Shown: positions 37,403 to 47,460, counted from the stretch's first letter. The stretch: DNA of 64,000 bases from Streptomyces sp. NRRL S-1022 (GCF_000720135.1 NZ_JOIU01000028.1:39834-103833); one strand, 5' to 3'. Notes: a model not told the origin generated them from the letters alone. Numbers and translations are program-made.

Positions 37403-38509
37403 ATGGAGAACGTACTCCGCCCCCTGATCGTGCTCGGCGGCACGGTGCTGCTGACCCTGGCCATCGGCTGGGTCACCGACCGGCTGCTGTGCAAGGCCGA
37501 CCAACGCCATCACGACACACCCCTGTGGGGGCTGCTGCGCCGCGCCCGCATCCCGTACCAGCTCGTGCTGTGTGCCGCCATGCTGCGCGGTTCGTACGAC
37601 CAGGCGAAGCTGCTGGAGCACCACCAGGCCGGCGTCGGCCGGAGCCTGACGCTGGTGCTGATCGGCTCGGCCGCCTGGCTGGTGATCCGGATCGCCGGGG
37701 CGATCGTCGAGACCACCTACTCCCGCTACGCCCGCGCGCACCGCGACGCGGCCCGGGTGCGCCGGGTGCGCACCCAGGTGGAGCTGATCATGCGAGTGGT
37801 GTCGGCGATCGTCATCGTCGTGGCCGCCGCGTCGATGCTGCTGACGTTCCCGGCGATGCGCGCGGCGGGCGCCTCCCTGCTGGCCTCGGCGGGCATCATC
37901 GCCGCCATCGCCGGTGTCGCCGCCCAGTCGACGCTCTCGAACATGTTCGCCGGACTGCAGATCGCCTTCGGCGACATGGTGCGCATCGGCGACACCGTCG
38001 TGGTCGACGGCGAGTGGGGCACCGTCGAGGAGATCACCCTCACCTTCCTGACGGTCCGCACCTGGGACGAGCGCCGGATCACCATGCCGGTGTCGTACTT
38101 CACGTCCAGGCCCTTCGAGAACTGGTCCCGCGGTACCCCGCAGATGACGGGCATCGTCTACTGGCACCTCGACCACAGCGCGCCGATCGAGGCGATGCGC
38201 GAGAAGCTGCGCGACATCCTGCGCCACTGCCCGGCCTGGGACGGCCGTGCCTACGGCCTGGTGGTGACGGACACCACCCCGAACACCATCCAGGTGCGCG
38301 CCCTGGTGACCGCGAAGGACGCGGACGACATCTGGACGGTGCGGGTCACGGTCCGCGAGCAGATGATCGCCTGGCTGTCCGCGGAGCACCCCTACGCGCT
38401 GCCCCGGGTGAACACCGCCGACGCGGTGCTCCCGCCGTACCGCGTCCCGTCCCCCGACCGTGCCTCGCTGCGCAAGGCCTACGAGTTCCCCCGCACCGGC
38501 CGCGGCTGA
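37403..38509 (+). CDS. Mechanosensitive ion channel (MscS family)
   Basis: 368 residues, ATG with AGGAGCGGAGG upstream. Three or four N-terminal transmembrane helices, then the pore-lining TM3 with Gly/Ala packing (GASLLASAGIIAAIAGVAAQSTLSNMFAGLQIAFGDMVRIGDTVVVDGEWGTVEEI runs from TM3 into the beta domain). The GTVEEITLTFLTVRTWDERRITMP signature of MscS beta domains is clear. It opens under hypo-osmotic membrane tension to release solutes. Convergent with the Na+/H+ antiporter gene. Confidence 0.93.
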   Translation: MENVLRPLIVLGGTVLLTLAIGWVTDRLLCKADQRHHDTPLWGLLRRARIPYQLVLCAAMLRGSYDQAKLLEHHQAGVGRSLTLVLIGSAAWLVIRIAGAIVETTYSRYARAHRDAARVRRVRTQVELIMRVVSAIVIVVAAASMLLTFPAMRAAGASLLASAGIIAAIAGVAAQSTLSNMFAGLQIAFGDMVRIGDTVVVDGEWGTVEEITLTFLTVRTWDERRITMPVSYFTSRPFENWSRGTPQMTGIVYWHLDHSAPIEAMREKLRDILRHCPAWDGRAYGLVVTDTTPNTIQVRALVTAKDADDIWTVRVTVREQMIAWLSAEHPYALPRVNTADAVLPPYRVPSPDRASLRKAYEFPRTGRG

Positions 38510-38541
38510 CCGGCCGCCCCCTCCCGCCCGGGACCGGGTGC

Positions 38542-40128
38542 TCAGCGCAGACTGCGTACGTCGAGGTGGCGCAGCACCCGGTCCACGATCTCCGGATCCG
38601 CCCCGGGCTCGCTGCGCGCCGCCAGGACCTCGTGCCGGGCGGCGCTCAGCATCTCGTTCTGGATGCGCCGCACCCGCTTGAGCCGCCTGGCCCGCTGGTG
38701 CTGCGCCTCCCGCCGCTCCTCCTCCCCCATGTCCGGGCTGATCCGGATCCCGATGTCGAAGGCGCGCCGCAGCATCTGCTCGGACAGCTCCTCGGGCAGC
38801 TCCTCCACCTGCTCGATCTCCCGCAGCCGGCGCTTGGCCGCCTTCGCGGCCCGTACCGCCAGCTCCTTCTCGAACTCCTTCTCCCGCTCGGAGTCGGCCC
38901 GCACCCCGAGCCGCCGCACCAGCCACGGCAGGGTCAGCCCCTGCAGCACCAGCGTGACGATGATCACTCCGAAGGCGATGAAGACGATCTCGTCCCGGTC
39001 GGGGAACGGGGAGCCGTCCTCGGTGCGCAGCGGCACGGCCAGCGCCAGCGCCACCGAGGCCACCCCGCGCATCCCGGACCACCACATCACGACGGTCTCC
39101 CGCCAGCTCACCGGGATCTCCTCGTCGTAGTCCCGGCGGGCGTGCAGCCGTTTGGTCAGCCAGGTCGCCGGCAGCAGCCACAGCAGCCGTACGACGACCA
39201 CCACGCCCACGACGGCGGCCGCCCAGCCGAGCATCTCGCCCCACCGGCCCTGCGCCGTGCGGATGGCGTTGTGCAGCTCCAGGCCGATGAGCCCGAAGGC
39301 GACGCCGGTGACGAGGGTGTCGATGATGTCCCAGAAGGTGTGCCCGGCGAGCCGCGTCATCACGTCGTCGGCGTCGGAGGCGTACTCGGCGAGGAAGAGC
39401 GCCGTGGTGAGCACGGCGAGCACCCCGGAGCCGTGCAGCTTCTCCGCGAGCACGTAGGAGGCGTACGGCACCAGCAGGGTCATGCCGATCTGCAGGGTCG
39501 GATCGCCCAGCAGGTCCATCAGCTTGTTCGCGCCCCAGCCGAGCACCAGGCCGACGGCCACCGCCACGACCGCGGACAGCACCAGGTCGAGGCCGGCCTG
39601 CCAGGGCGAGAACGTGCCGCTCACGGCCGCGGCGATCGCCACGTGGTACAGCACGATCGCCGTCACGTCGTTGAAGAGGCCCTCGCCCTCCAGGATCGAC
39701 ACCAGACGGCGCGGCAGCCCCAGCTGACCGGCGACGCTGGTCGCGGCGACCGGGTCGGGCGGCGCGACCAGGGCACCCAGCGCGACGGCGGCCGCGATCG
39801 GCAGCCCCGGCACGATCGCGTTGGCCATGAACGCCACGCACACGGTCGTGACGAACACCAGGGCCACGGCCAGCAGGAAGATCGGCCGGAGGTTGGCGGC
39901 GAACTGCCGCCAGGACGTGCGGCGCACGGCGGCGTAGAGCAGCGGCGGCAGCAGCCCCGGCAGGATCAGGTCGGGCGGGATGTTCACGTTGGGCACGAAG
40001 TCGGCCACCGCCAGGGCCCCGCCGAACAGGGTCATCAGCACCGGCGCCGGCACTCCGAACCGGTCCCCCAGCGGGACGCTCACCAGCGCCCCGAGCAGCA
40101 GGACGAACAACAGGGCCAGCTGATCCAC
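38542..40128 (-). CDS. Na+/H+ antiporter (CPA1 family)
   Basis: 528 residues. About 12 transmembrane helices, with the CPA1 ion-binding motifs GALVAPPDPVAATSV and ILEGEGLFNDVTAIVLYHVAI (Asp pair) and WSGMRGVASVALALAVPL. A cytoplasmic coiled-coil-like C-terminus (EKEFEKELAVRAAKAAKRRLREIEQVEELPEELSE) of over 100 residues may regulate activity. The protein would exchange Na+ or K+ for H+ for pH and salt homeostasis. GTG start. Preceded by a 120-base gap after the GNAT gene. Confidence 0.92.
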   Translation of the reverse strand: MDQLALLFVLLLGALVSVPLGDRFGVPAPVLMTLFGGALAVADFVPNVNIPPDLILPGLLPPLLYAAVRRTSWRQFAANLRPIFLLAVALVFVTTVCVAFMANAIVPGLPIAAAVALGALVAPPDPVAATSVAGQLGLPRRLVSILEGEGLFNDVTAIVLYHVAIAAAVSGTFSPWQAGLDLVLSAVVAVAVGLVLGWGANKLMDLLGDPTLQIGMTLLVPYASYVLAEKLHGSGVLAVLTTALFLAEYASDADDVMTRLAGHTFWDIIDTLVTGVAFGLIGLELHNAIRTAQGRWGEMLGWAAAVVGVVVVVRLLWLLPATWLTKRLHARRDYDEEIPVSWRETVVMWWSGMRGVASVALALAVPLRTEDGSPFPDRDEIVFIAFGVIIVTLVLQGLTLPWLVRRLGVRADSEREKEFEKELAVRAAKAAKRRLREIEQVEELPEELSEQMLRRAFDIGIRISPDMGEEERREAQHQRARRLKRVRRIQNEMLSAARHEVLAARSEPGADPEIVDRVLRHLDVRSLR

Positions 40129-40248
40129 GGACGGCGCTCCGGGGGTCGACGATCACACGGCAGACCTCAAGCCTGCCATGCCGCCCGAGCCCCGGCCCTC
40201 CCGACTCCCCTGGCCGGCGCGCTCGCGGTGGCCGCCGCCACAGGGACG

Positions 40249-40722
40249 CTACAGGGACCGGCGCATCGCCCGGTGCGGTATGCCGGCGTCCGGGAACTCC
40301 GGGCCGTACGCCTCGTAGCCCAGCCGCGCGTAGAACCCCAGGGCGTGGGTCTGGGCGTGCAGGTCCACCGCCGTGAGGCCGCGCGCGCGTGCCGCGTCCT
40401 CGACGGCGCGCACCAGGGCGGCGCCGACGCCGAGCCCGCGCGCCGCGCGGGAGACGGCGAGCCGCCCCAGGGAACCCACCGCCGGGTCCCCGCCGGTCTT
40501 CCCGGCCGCCGCCTCGCCGTGCAGCAGCCGTCCGGTGCCCAGCGGCACCCCGTCCTCGCGGACCGCCAGCACGTGCACGGCCACGGCGTCGTAGGCGTCG
40601 TACTCGATGTCCTCGGGGACGCCCTGCTCGGCCACGAAGACCTCCTTGCGGACCGCGAAGCAGGCCTCGCGGTCGGCGGGATCCTCGGCGACCCGGACGG
40701 TGTAGGCCGCCCTCACGCCCAT
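40249..40722 (-). CDS. GNAT-family N-acetyltransferase
   Basis: 157 residues. GNAT fold with [24 protein letters not shown] at the N-terminus and the acetyl-CoA pyrophosphate loop [25 protein letters not shown], followed by [32 protein letters not shown]. This pattern (ElaA/YjcF-like) is common; the substrate is unknown. ATG 40722 overlaps the rluD-type gene by 10 bases. GTG 40716 would give a GTGA 4-base overlap and is an equally good start. Cotranscribed with the pseudouridine synthase gene. Confidence 0.9.
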   Translation of the reverse strand: MGVRAAYTVRVAEDPADREACFAVRKEVFVAEQGVPEDIEYDAYDAVAVHVLAVREDGVPLGTGRLLHGEAAAGKTGGDPAVGSLGRLAVSRAARGLGVGAALVRAVEDAARARGLTAVDLHAQTHALGFYARLGYEAYGPEFPDAGIPHRAMRRSL

Positions 40723-41657
40723 GTCTCCTCGCGGACCTGGTCGAGGGCTTGGCGCAGGTCCTCCGGGTAGTCGCTCGCGAACTCGGCCCAGGTGCCGTCG
40801 CCGGGGTGCTCGAAACCGAGGCGGACGGCGTGCAGCCACTGGCGGGTCAGGCACAGCCGCTTGGCGAGGGTCGGGTCGGCGCCGTAGGTGAGGTCGCCGA
40901 CGCACGGGTGGCGGTGGGCGGCCATGTGCACGCGGATCTGGTGGGTGCGGCCCGTCTCCAGCTTGACGTCCAGCAGGGAGGCGGCGCGGAAGGCCTCGAT
41001 GAGGTCGTAGTGGGTCACCGAGGGCTTGCCCTCGGCCGTGACGGCCCACTTGTAGTCGTGCTGGGGGTGGCGGCCGATCGGGGCGTCGATGGTGCCGCTG
41101 GTCGGGTCCGGGTGGCCCTGGACCAGGGTGTGGTAGCGCTTGTCGACCGTGCGCTCCTTGAACTGGCGCTTGAGCGACGTGTACGCCCGCTCGGACTTGG
41201 CGACCACCATCAGGCCCGAGGTGCCGACGTCCAGGCGGTGCACGATGCCCTGGCGCTCGGCTGCGCCGGAGGTGGAGATCCGGTACCCGGCGGCGGCGAG
41301 GCCGCCGATGACGGTGGGGCCGGACCAGCCCGGCGACGGGTGCGCGGCCACGCCGACCGGCTTGACGATCACGACCACGTCGTCGTCGTCGTGCACGATC
41401 TCCATGCCCTCGACCGGTTCGGCGACCACCTGCACCGGCGCGGGCGCCTGCGGCATCTCGACCTCCAGCCAGGCGCCGCCGCGCACCCGCTCGGACTTGC
41501 CGACCACCGCGCCGTCGACCTGGACCTTGCCGGCCGCGGCCAGCTCCGCCGCCTTCGTGCGGGAGAAGCCGAACATGCGGGAGATGGCGGCGTCGACGCG
41601 CTCGCCCTCCAGGCCGTCGGGCACGGGCAGGGTACGGATCTCGGGAATCGTGCTCAC
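40713..41657 (-). CDS. RluA/RluD-family 23S rRNA pseudouridine synthase
   Basis: 314 residues. N-terminal S4 RNA-binding domain ([28 protein letters not shown]), then the RluA catalytic domain with the invariant Asp in [23 protein letters not shown], the YHTLVQGHP strand, and the [23 protein letters not shown] signature. It is expected to make pseudouridines in large-subunit rRNA (RluD-like). GTG start, with lspA ending 63 bases upstream. Probable order of transcription is lspA, this gene, then GNAT. Confidence 0.93.
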   Translation of the reverse strand: MSTIPEIRTLPVPDGLEGERVDAAISRMFGFSRTKAAELAAAGKVQVDGAVVGKSERVRGGAWLEVEMPQAPAPVQVVAEPVEGMEIVHDDDDVVVIVKPVGVAAHPSPGWSGPTVIGGLAAAGYRISTSGAAERQGIVHRLDVGTSGLMVVAKSERAYTSLKRQFKERTVDKRYHTLVQGHPDPTSGTIDAPIGRHPQHDYKWAVTAEGKPSVTHYDLIEAFRAASLLDVKLETGRTHQIRVHMAAHRHPCVGDLTYGADPTLAKRLCLTRQWLHAVRLGFEHPGDGTWAEFASDYPEDLRQALDQVREETWA

Positions 41658-41720
41658 CCGTCGAGTATGCCGGACGGGCGGGACGGCACCGAACGAGCCT
41701 GTGGAAAACCCGGCCGGACC

Positions 41721-42362
41721 TCAGTCCTTGTGGACCGTGCCGTCGGGGTCCAGGCCGCGGAAGGACAGCAGCACGATCAGGATGCCGCCGCACACGATCG
41801 CCGAGTCGGCGAGGTTGAACACCGCGAAGCCCTTGGGCGCGATGAAGTCCACGACCTCGCCCTCGAAGACGCCCGGCGCCCGGAAGATCCGGTCGGTGAG
41901 GTTGCCGAGCGCGCCGCCGAGCAGCAGCCCGAGCGCGATCGCCCAGGGGAAGCTGTAGAGCTTGCGGGCCAGCCGGATGATCACCACGATCACGGCCGCG
42001 GCGATCAGCGTGAAGATCACCGTGAAGGCCGCGCCGAACCCGAAGGCGGCGCCGGGGTTGCGGATGGCGTGCAGCTCCAGCAGGTCCCCGACGACCTGGA
42101 TCGGCGCGTGGCCCTCCAGCCGGGAGACGACGAGCATCTTGCTGATCAGGTCGAGGGCGTACGCGAACGCGGCCACCGCGAACAGCACGGCGATCCGGCG
42201 CCCGCGGCCGGTCTGCCGCGCCGGGGCCCCCTGCTCGCCCGCGCGGGACGCGCCGGCCTCCCCGGACGCACCGGAGCCGGCGGGGGCTCCGGCCGCCGCC
42301 GTCCGCTCGCCGCCGTCGTCCGGGGTGCCCGGCGTACCGATGATGCGCTCCGCCTCTGCCAC
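41721..42362 (-). CDS. lspA: Lipoprotein signal peptidase (signal peptidase II)
   Basis: LspA cleaves the signal peptide of diacylglyceryl-modified prolipoproteins after Lgt acts. 213 residues: an N-terminal Gly/Ala-rich cytoplasmic extension of about 45 residues, then four transmembrane helices. The catalytic Asp pair lies in [15 protein letters not shown] and [15 protein letters not shown], and the [11 protein letters not shown] and VVDFI motifs are also present. GTG start. The other lipoprotein gene, lgt, is 38 kb away. Preceded by the dksA-type gene after 67 bases. Confidence 0.96.
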   Translation of the reverse strand: MAEAERIIGTPGTPDDGGERTAAAGAPAGSGASGEAGASRAGEQGAPARQTGRGRRIAVLFAVAAFAYALDLISKMLVVSRLEGHAPIQVVGDLLELHAIRNPGAAFGFGAAFTVIFTLIAAAVIVVIIRLARKLYSFPWAIALGLLLGGALGNLTDRIFRAPGVFEGEVVDFIAPKGFAVFNLADSAIVCGGILIVLLSFRGLDPDGTVHKD

Positions 42363-42429
42363 GTGAGTCCCTCGACCTAGGTACCTGACTGGGGACGAGA
42401 CTACGGCACGCCCCCGGGACCCCTCACGC

Positions 42430-43695
42430 TCAGGAGCGGCGTTCCTGCTTCTGTTTGCACTCCACGCACAGGGTGGCCCGCGGGAACGCCTGCATCCGAG
42501 CCTTGCCGATGGGGTTGCCGCAGTTCTCGCACAGGCCGTAGGTGCCCGCGTCCAGCCGTTCCAGCGCGCGCTCGGTCTGGGTCAGCATCTCGCGCGCGTT
42601 GGCGGCCAGCGCCAGCTCGTGCTCGCGCGTGATGTTCTTGGTGCCGGTGTCGGCCTGGTCGTCGCCGGCACCGTCCCCGGAGTCCCGCATCAGGCCGACC
42701 AGGGAGGCCTCGGAGGAGCTGATCTCCTCCCGCAGCCGCGTCATCTCCGACTCCAGTTCGGCGCGGGCCTCGGCGACCTCCTCCGGGGTCCAGGGGTCCT
42801 CCCCGGGGCGCACCGCCAGCTCGCCGGGCTCCGCCGCGGCGACGCGTGCCTTGGGAACGGCGCTCTGTGCCGCCGTGGCCGTGCCAGGAGTCTTCTTCGC
42901 AACCACTGTCGTGGCTCCCGTCTGCTTGGCGGCCCGCGCCGCGCCCGCTTTCTTGGCCGTGCTCGTGCTCTTCTCGGCCGCCGCCGTCACCGCGGCCCTG
43001 TGGGCGGCGGCCGACTCGTCGGCGGCCTCCTCGGCGCCGCTCCGCTTGACGCCGGTCTCCTTGGCCCCGGTCTCCTTGACGCCGGCCTCTTCGGCGACGG
43101 ACTTCCCGGCGCCGGCCCCCTCGGCGGCGGCCTTCCCGGCGCCGGTGCCCTTGGCGGCCGTGTCCTCGACCGCCGTGTCCTCGACCGCCGTCTCCCGGGC
43201 GGCCGCCTTCTTCGCGGCCGTCGTCGTGACGTCCGCCTTCTTCGTGGCCGTCTTCTTCACCCCGGCCTTCGCGGCGGCGGCCTTCTTCTTCACCACCGCG
43301 TCCTGCACGGCCGCGTCGTTCACAGCCGCGTCGTTCACAGGCGTCTTGCCGGCGGCCGTCCTGTCGGCGGCCGTCTTCTTCGCGACCGTCTTCCTGACCA
43401 CTGCCTTCTTGACCGGCGCCTTCTCGGGGACCGCCTTCCCGGAGGCCGCCTTCCCGGAGGCCGGCTTACCCTCGACCGGCTTCTTGGGTGCCGCCTTCCT
43501 GGCGGCCCCCTTGCCCCCGGCCGTCTCCTCGACGGCCGTGGCACCCGGCCTCCCGGCCGCAGGCTTCGTGGCGGCCGGTTTCCCGGCAGCCGTCTTCGTG
43601 GCGGCCGTCGTGCTCGGGGCCGTCTTCTTGGTGGCAGGCCTCGCGCCGGTCTTCCCGGTCGCCGGCTGCTGTACGGCGGTCTTCTTCGCCACCAT
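42430..43695 (-). CDS. TraR/DksA-type zinc-finger protein with long Lys/Ala-rich tail
   Basis: 421 residues from ATG 43695. The C-terminal about 125 residues are a DksA/TraR-like domain: coiled coil ([32 protein letters not shown]), then [31 protein letters not shown] and a four-Cys zinc finger at Cys389, Cys392, Cys410 and Cys413 (CENCGNPIG...CVECK). Residues 1 to about 290 are an extreme Lys/Ala/Thr low-complexity tail with repeated KKTA- and GKAA-like units, reminiscent of histone H1 or HupS tails. DksA binds the RNA polymerase secondary channel; the tail suggests nucleic-acid binding (inference). The start is set by [10 protein letters not shown]; the open frame further upstream is noncoding. 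Confidence 0.88.
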   Translation of the reverse strand: MVAKKTAVQQPATGKTGARPATKKTAPSTTAATKTAAGKPAATKPAAGRPGATAVEETAGGKGAARKAAPKKPVEGKPASGKAASGKAVPEKAPVKKAVVRKTVAKKTAADRTAAGKTPVNDAAVNDAAVQDAVVKKKAAAAKAGVKKTATKKADVTTTAAKKAAARETAVEDTAVEDTAAKGTGAGKAAAEGAGAGKSVAEEAGVKETGAKETGVKRSGAEEAADESAAAHRAAVTAAAEKSTSTAKKAGAARAAKQTGATTVVAKKTPGTATAAQSAVPKARVAAAEPGELAVRPGEDPWTPEEVAEARAELESEMTRLREEISSSEASLVGLMRDSGDGAGDDQADTGTKNITREHELALAANAREMLTQTERALERLDAGTYGLCENCGNPIGKARMQAFPRATLCVECKQKQERRS

Positions 43696-43992
43696 GGCCG
43701 CGGCCCCTTCACATATTGTGATCTTGCTCGCGAATCGTGCTGGGACGATAAATCGACTTGAGTCCCGCGGCAACGGGGCACACCGCCTGATTCGCCCGCC
43801 CGCACCCCCCGAGCCACGGGCCTGCATCCGTTGTGCCCAGCTCCCCGCCGGGTAATCCGCCGGTCCGGACCCGCGCGGACCCGCGCGTGCGCCCCCTCGC
43901 CATTCGGGTCATCCGCCCCGGCCGCCCCGCGTCCGCCCCGCCGCGCGGAAAACCGGTCGGCCGCTGTCCGCGCGGCGCCGTACACTGGGCGG
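43696..43992. other. Divergent intergenic region upstream of the ileS leader
   Basis: About 300 bases without a gene between the dksA-type start and the ileS leader. It must hold promoters for both directions. TACACT at 43981-43986 is a plausible -10 box for ileS, placing transcription start near 43993. A less GC-rich patch at 43705-43760 is the likely promoter zone of the dksA-type gene. I see no open frame with Streptomyces codon bias here. Confidence 0.5.
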
Positions 43993-44298
43993 AGCGAAAG
44001 GCGTGGATGGGGACGAGTAGCGGCGTACGCAGCCCAGAGCGACCCGGGGACGGTGTGAGCCCGGGGGCGAGCGCGACGTGAAGATCACCCCGGAGCCGCC
44101 GGAAGAAAGCCGCAGCCCGAGGGCGGCGGCGAGTAGAGCCGGCTTCGCGACCCCAATGAGGGGGCTCACCGGCGCGTACGGCGCGGCGGAGGGCCAAGGA
44201 GGGTGGTACCGCGGGAGCGCGCCGCACACGGCGTAGACAGAACGAAGGCTCTCGTCCCTCCGACGGAAGGCAGCAAGTCCGTTGGAGGATGCTCGCAG
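43993..44298 (+). promoter_or_regulatory. T-box leader of ileS, isoleucine-specific, translational type
   Basis: Stem I begins near GGGGACGAGTAG (44008-44019) and continues through AGAGCGACC to the specifier loop GTGAAGATCACCC, where ATC at 44084-44086 is an Ile codon. The T-box sequence TGGTACCGCG is at 44204-44213, and its TGGT complements the ACCA end of tRNA(Ile). Two alternative pairings use the same bases. GGAGGG 44198-44203 with CCCTCC 44256-44261 forms the antisequestrator. CCTCCGACGGA 44257-44267 with TCCGTTGGAGG 44278-44288 (11 bp, one G-T) buries the ribosome binding site GGAGG 44284-44288. Uncharged tRNA(Ile) should favour the first structure and open translation of ileS. Confidence 0.93.
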
Positions 44299-47200
44299 AT
44301 GACAGCGCCGACGTACCGCCAGGTGCCCGCACAGGTCGACCTGCCCGCTCTTGAGCACGCCGTGCTCGACTTCTGGCGCGAGCAGAAGATCTTCGCCAAG
44401 AGCCTGGAGCAGTCCGGGGGCCGCCCCGAGTGGGTGTTCTACGAGGGCCCGCCCACCGCCAACGGCATGCCCGGCGCCCACCACATCGAGGCCCGCGTCT
44501 TCAAGGACGTCTTCCCGCGCTTCCGCACCATGCGCGGCTACCACGTGGCCCGCAAGGCCGGCTGGGACTGCCACGGCCTCCCCGTCGAGCTGGCCGTCGA
44601 GAAGGAGCTGGGCTTCTCCGGCAAGAAGGACATCGAGGCGTACGGCATCGCCGAGTTCAACGCCAAGTGCCGGGAGTCCGTGCTCCGCCACACCGACGCC
44701 TTCGCCGACCTGACGACCCGCATGGGCTACTGGGTCGACCTGGACGACGCCTACGTCACGATGGACCCCGAGTACATCGAGTCGGTCTGGTGGTCGCTGA
44801 AGGAGATCTTCGCCAAGGGGCTCCTCGTCCAGGACCACCGCGTCGCCCCCTGGTGCCCGCGCTGCGGCACCGGCCTGTCCGACCACGAGCTGGCGCAGGG
44901 CTACGAGACGGTCGTGGACCCGTCCGTGTACGTCCGCTTCCCGCTGACCTCCGGCCCGCTGGCCGGCCAGGCCGCGCTCCTGGTGTGGACGACGACCCCC
45001 TGGACCCTGGTGTCCAACACCGCCGTCGCCGCGCACCCGGACGTCACCTACGTCGTCGCGACCGACGGCGAGGAGAAGCTCGTCGTCGCCGAGCCGCTCG
45101 TCGCCAAGGCACTCGGCGAGGGCTGGGAGACCACGGGCCAGACCTTCACCGGCGCCGAGATGGAGCGCTGGACGTACCAGCGCCCCTTCGAGCTGGTGGA
45201 GTTCCCGGAGCCCGCGCACTACGTGGTCAACGCCGAGTACGTGACCACCGAGGACGGTACGGGCCTGGTCCACCAGTCCCCCGCCTTCGGTGAGGACGAC
45301 CTCAAGGTCTGCCGCTCCTACGGCCTGCCCGTGGTGAACCCCGTCCGCCCGGACGGCACCTTCGAGGAGGACGTCCCGCTGGTCGGCGGCGTCTTCTTCA
45401 AGAAGGCGGACGAACAGCTCACCGCGGACCTCCAGCAGCGCGGCCTCCTCTTCAAGCACCTGCCGTACGAGCACAGCTACCCGCACTGCTGGCGCTGCCA
45501 CACCGCGCTGCTCTACTACGCGCAGCCCTCCTGGTACATCCGCACGACGGCGGTCAAGGACCGCCTGATCCAGGAGAACGAGAAGACCAACTGGTTCCCG
45601 GAGACGGTCAAGCACGGCCGCTTCGGCGACTGGCTGAACAACAACATCGACTGGGCGCTGTCCCGCAACCGCTACTGGGGCACCCCGCTGCCGATCTGGC
45701 GCTGCGAGGACGACCACCTCACCTGCGTCGGCTCCCGCGCGGAGCTGAGCGAGCTGACCGGCACCGACCAGTCGGCCCTGGACCCGCACCGTCCGTACAT
45801 CGACGAGGTCACCTTCGCCTGCCCTCACGAGGGCTGCGGGAAGACGGCCACGCGCGTACCGGAGGTCATCGACGCCTGGTACGACTCGGGCTCGATGCCG
45901 TTCGCGCAGTGGGGCTACCCGTACAAGAACAAGGAGCTGTTCGAGAGCCGGTACCCGGCGCAGTTCATCTCCGAGGCGATCGACCAGACCCGCGGCTGGT
46001 TCTACACGCTGATGGCCGTCGGCACGCTCGTCTTCGACAAGTCGTCGTACGAGAACGTCGTGTGTCTGGGCCACATCCTCGCCGAGGACGGCCGCAAGAT
46101 GTCCAAGCACCTGGGCAACATCCTGCAGCCGATCCCGCTCATGGACCAGCACGGCGCGGACGCGGTGCGCTGGTTCATGGCGGCCGGCGGCTCCCCGTGG
46201 GCCGCGCGCCGGGTCGGCCACGGCACGATCCAGGAGGTCGTCCGCAAGACCCTGCTGACGTACTGGAACACGGTCGCCTTCCAGGCCCTGTACGCCCGTA
46301 CGTCCGGGTGGGCGCCGTCCGCGGCGGACCCGGCGCCGGCCGACCGCCCGGTGCTGGACCGGTGGCTGCTGTCCGAGCTGCACGCTCTCACCGACCAGGT
46401 GACCCAGGCGCTGGAGGCGTACGACACCCAGCGCGCCGGCAAGCTGCTGTCCGCGTTCGTGGACGACCTGTCCAACTGGTACGTCCGCCGTTCGCGCCGC
46501 CGCTTCTGGCAGGGCGACAAGGCCGCGCTGCGCACGCTGCACGAGGTGCTGGAGACGGTCACCAAGCTGATGGCGCCGATCACCCCGTTCATCACCGAGC
46601 GGGTGTGGCAGGACCTGGTCGTTCCGGTCAGCCCGGGCGCCCCGGAGTCCGTGCACCTGGCCGCCTGGCCGGAGGCCGACCTGAAGGCGATCGACCCGGA
46701 GCTGTCCCGGCAGATGGTCCTCGTCCGCCGGCTGGTGGAGCTGGGCCGTGCCACGCGCGCGGAGTCGGGCGTCAAGACCCGTCAGCCGCTGTCCCGGGCG
46801 CTGATCGCGGCGACCGGATTCGACTCCCTGAACCCGGAGCTGCACACGCAGATCACCGAGGAGCTGAACGTCGAGGGGCTGGCGTCCCTGAGCGAGGTCG
46901 GCGGCAGCCTGGTCGACACGACCGCCAAGGCCAACTTCCGGGCGCTGGGCAAGCGGTTCGGCAAGCGGGTGCAGGACGTGGCGAAGGCGATCGCCGCCGC
47001 CGACGCGGCCGCGCTGTCCCTCGCCCTGCGCGAGGGCACGGCCTCGGTGGACGTCGACGGGGAGACGGTCACGCTCGCCCCGGACGAGGTGATCATCACG
47101 GAAACCCCGCGCGAGGGCTGGTCGGTGGCCTCCGACTCCGGCGCCACGGTCGCCCTGGACCTGGAGATCACCGAGGAGCTGCGGCAGGCGGGCCTGGCCC

Positions 47201-47442
47201 GTGACGCGATCCGGCTGATCCAGGAGGCACGCAAGAACAGCGGCCTGGACGTGGCCGACCGGATCGCGCTGCGCTGGACGTCGGCCGATCCCGCGGTGAT
47301 CGCGGCGCTGGCCGAGCACAGCGAGCTGATCGCTGACGAGGTGCTGGCCACCGACTTCGGCCAGGGTGAGGCCGACGACAGCTACGGTGCCCCGTTCACC
47401 GACGAGGGTCTGTCGCTGACGTTCCGGCTGCGCAAGGCGTAG
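44299..47442 (+). CDS. ileS: Isoleucyl-tRNA synthetase
   Basis: 1047 residues, charging tRNA(Ile) and editing Val. The class I HIGH-like motif is GAHH (residues 59-62, in PPTANGMPGAHHIEAR), and KMSK is at residues 600-603 (DGRKMSKHLGN). The CP1 editing domain contains LVWTTTPWTLVSNTAVAAHPD. The length above 1,040 and motif style fit the eukaryote-like class of bacterial IleRS, which in other species is mupirocin-tolerant (inference). ATG 44299 follows GGAGG by 10 bases; upstream in-frame codons belong to the T-box RNA. A terminator hairpin follows 18 bases after the stop. Confidence 0.97.
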   Translation: MTAPTYRQVPAQVDLPALEHAVLDFWREQKIFAKSLEQSGGRPEWVFYEGPPTANGMPGAHHIEARVFKDVFPRFRTMRGYHVARKAGWDCHGLPVELAVEKELGFSGKKDIEAYGIAEFNAKCRESVLRHTDAFADLTTRMGYWVDLDDAYVTMDPEYIESVWWSLKEIFAKGLLVQDHRVAPWCPRCGTGLSDHELAQGYETVVDPSVYVRFPLTSGPLAGQAALLVWTTTPWTLVSNTAVAAHPDVTYVVATDGEEKLVVAEPLVAKALGEGWETTGQTFTGAEMERWTYQRPFELVEFPEPAHYVVNAEYVTTEDGTGLVHQSPAFGEDDLKVCRSYGLPVVNPVRPDGTFEEDVPLVGGVFFKKADEQLTADLQQRGLLFKHLPYEHSYPHCWRCHTALLYYAQPSWYIRTTAVKDRLIQENEKTNWFPETVKHGRFGDWLNNNIDWALSRNRYWGTPLPIWRCEDDHLTCVGSRAELSELTGTDQSALDPHRPYIDEVTFACPHEGCGKTATRVPEVIDAWYDSGSMPFAQWGYPYKNKELFESRYPAQFISEAIDQTRGWFYTLMAVGTLVFDKSSYENVVCLGHILAEDGRKMSKHLGNILQPIPLMDQHGADAVRWFMAAGGSPWAARRVGHGTIQEVVRKTLLTYWNTVAFQALYARTSGWAPSAADPAPADRPVLDRWLLSELHALTDQVTQALEAYDTQRAGKLLSAFVDDLSNWYVRRSRRRFWQGDKAALRTLHEVLETVTKLMAPITPFITERVWQDLVVPVSPGAPESVHLAAWPEADLKAIDPELSRQMVLVRRLVELGRATRAESGVKTRQPLSRALIAATGFDSLNPELHTQITEELNVEGLASLSEVGGSLVDTTAKANFRALGKRFGKRVQDVAKAIAAADAAALSLALREGTASVDVDGETVTLAPDEVIITETPREGWSVASDSGATVALDLEITEELRQAGLARDAIRLIQEARKNSGLDVADRIALRWTSADPAVIAALAEHSELIADEVLATDFGQGEADDSYGAPFTDEGLSLTFRLRKA

Positions 47443-47460
47443 GCGCCGAGCGGTTCGAGA

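Noticed and set aside
38510..38541. A terminator between the convergent mscS and antiporter genes
   Set aside because: Only short GC runs are present; no stem of 8 bp or more could be drawn.
43831..44081. Short frames within the ileS upstream region
   Set aside because: They lie in the promoter and T-box RNA; low coding quality and overlap with conserved RNA elements.
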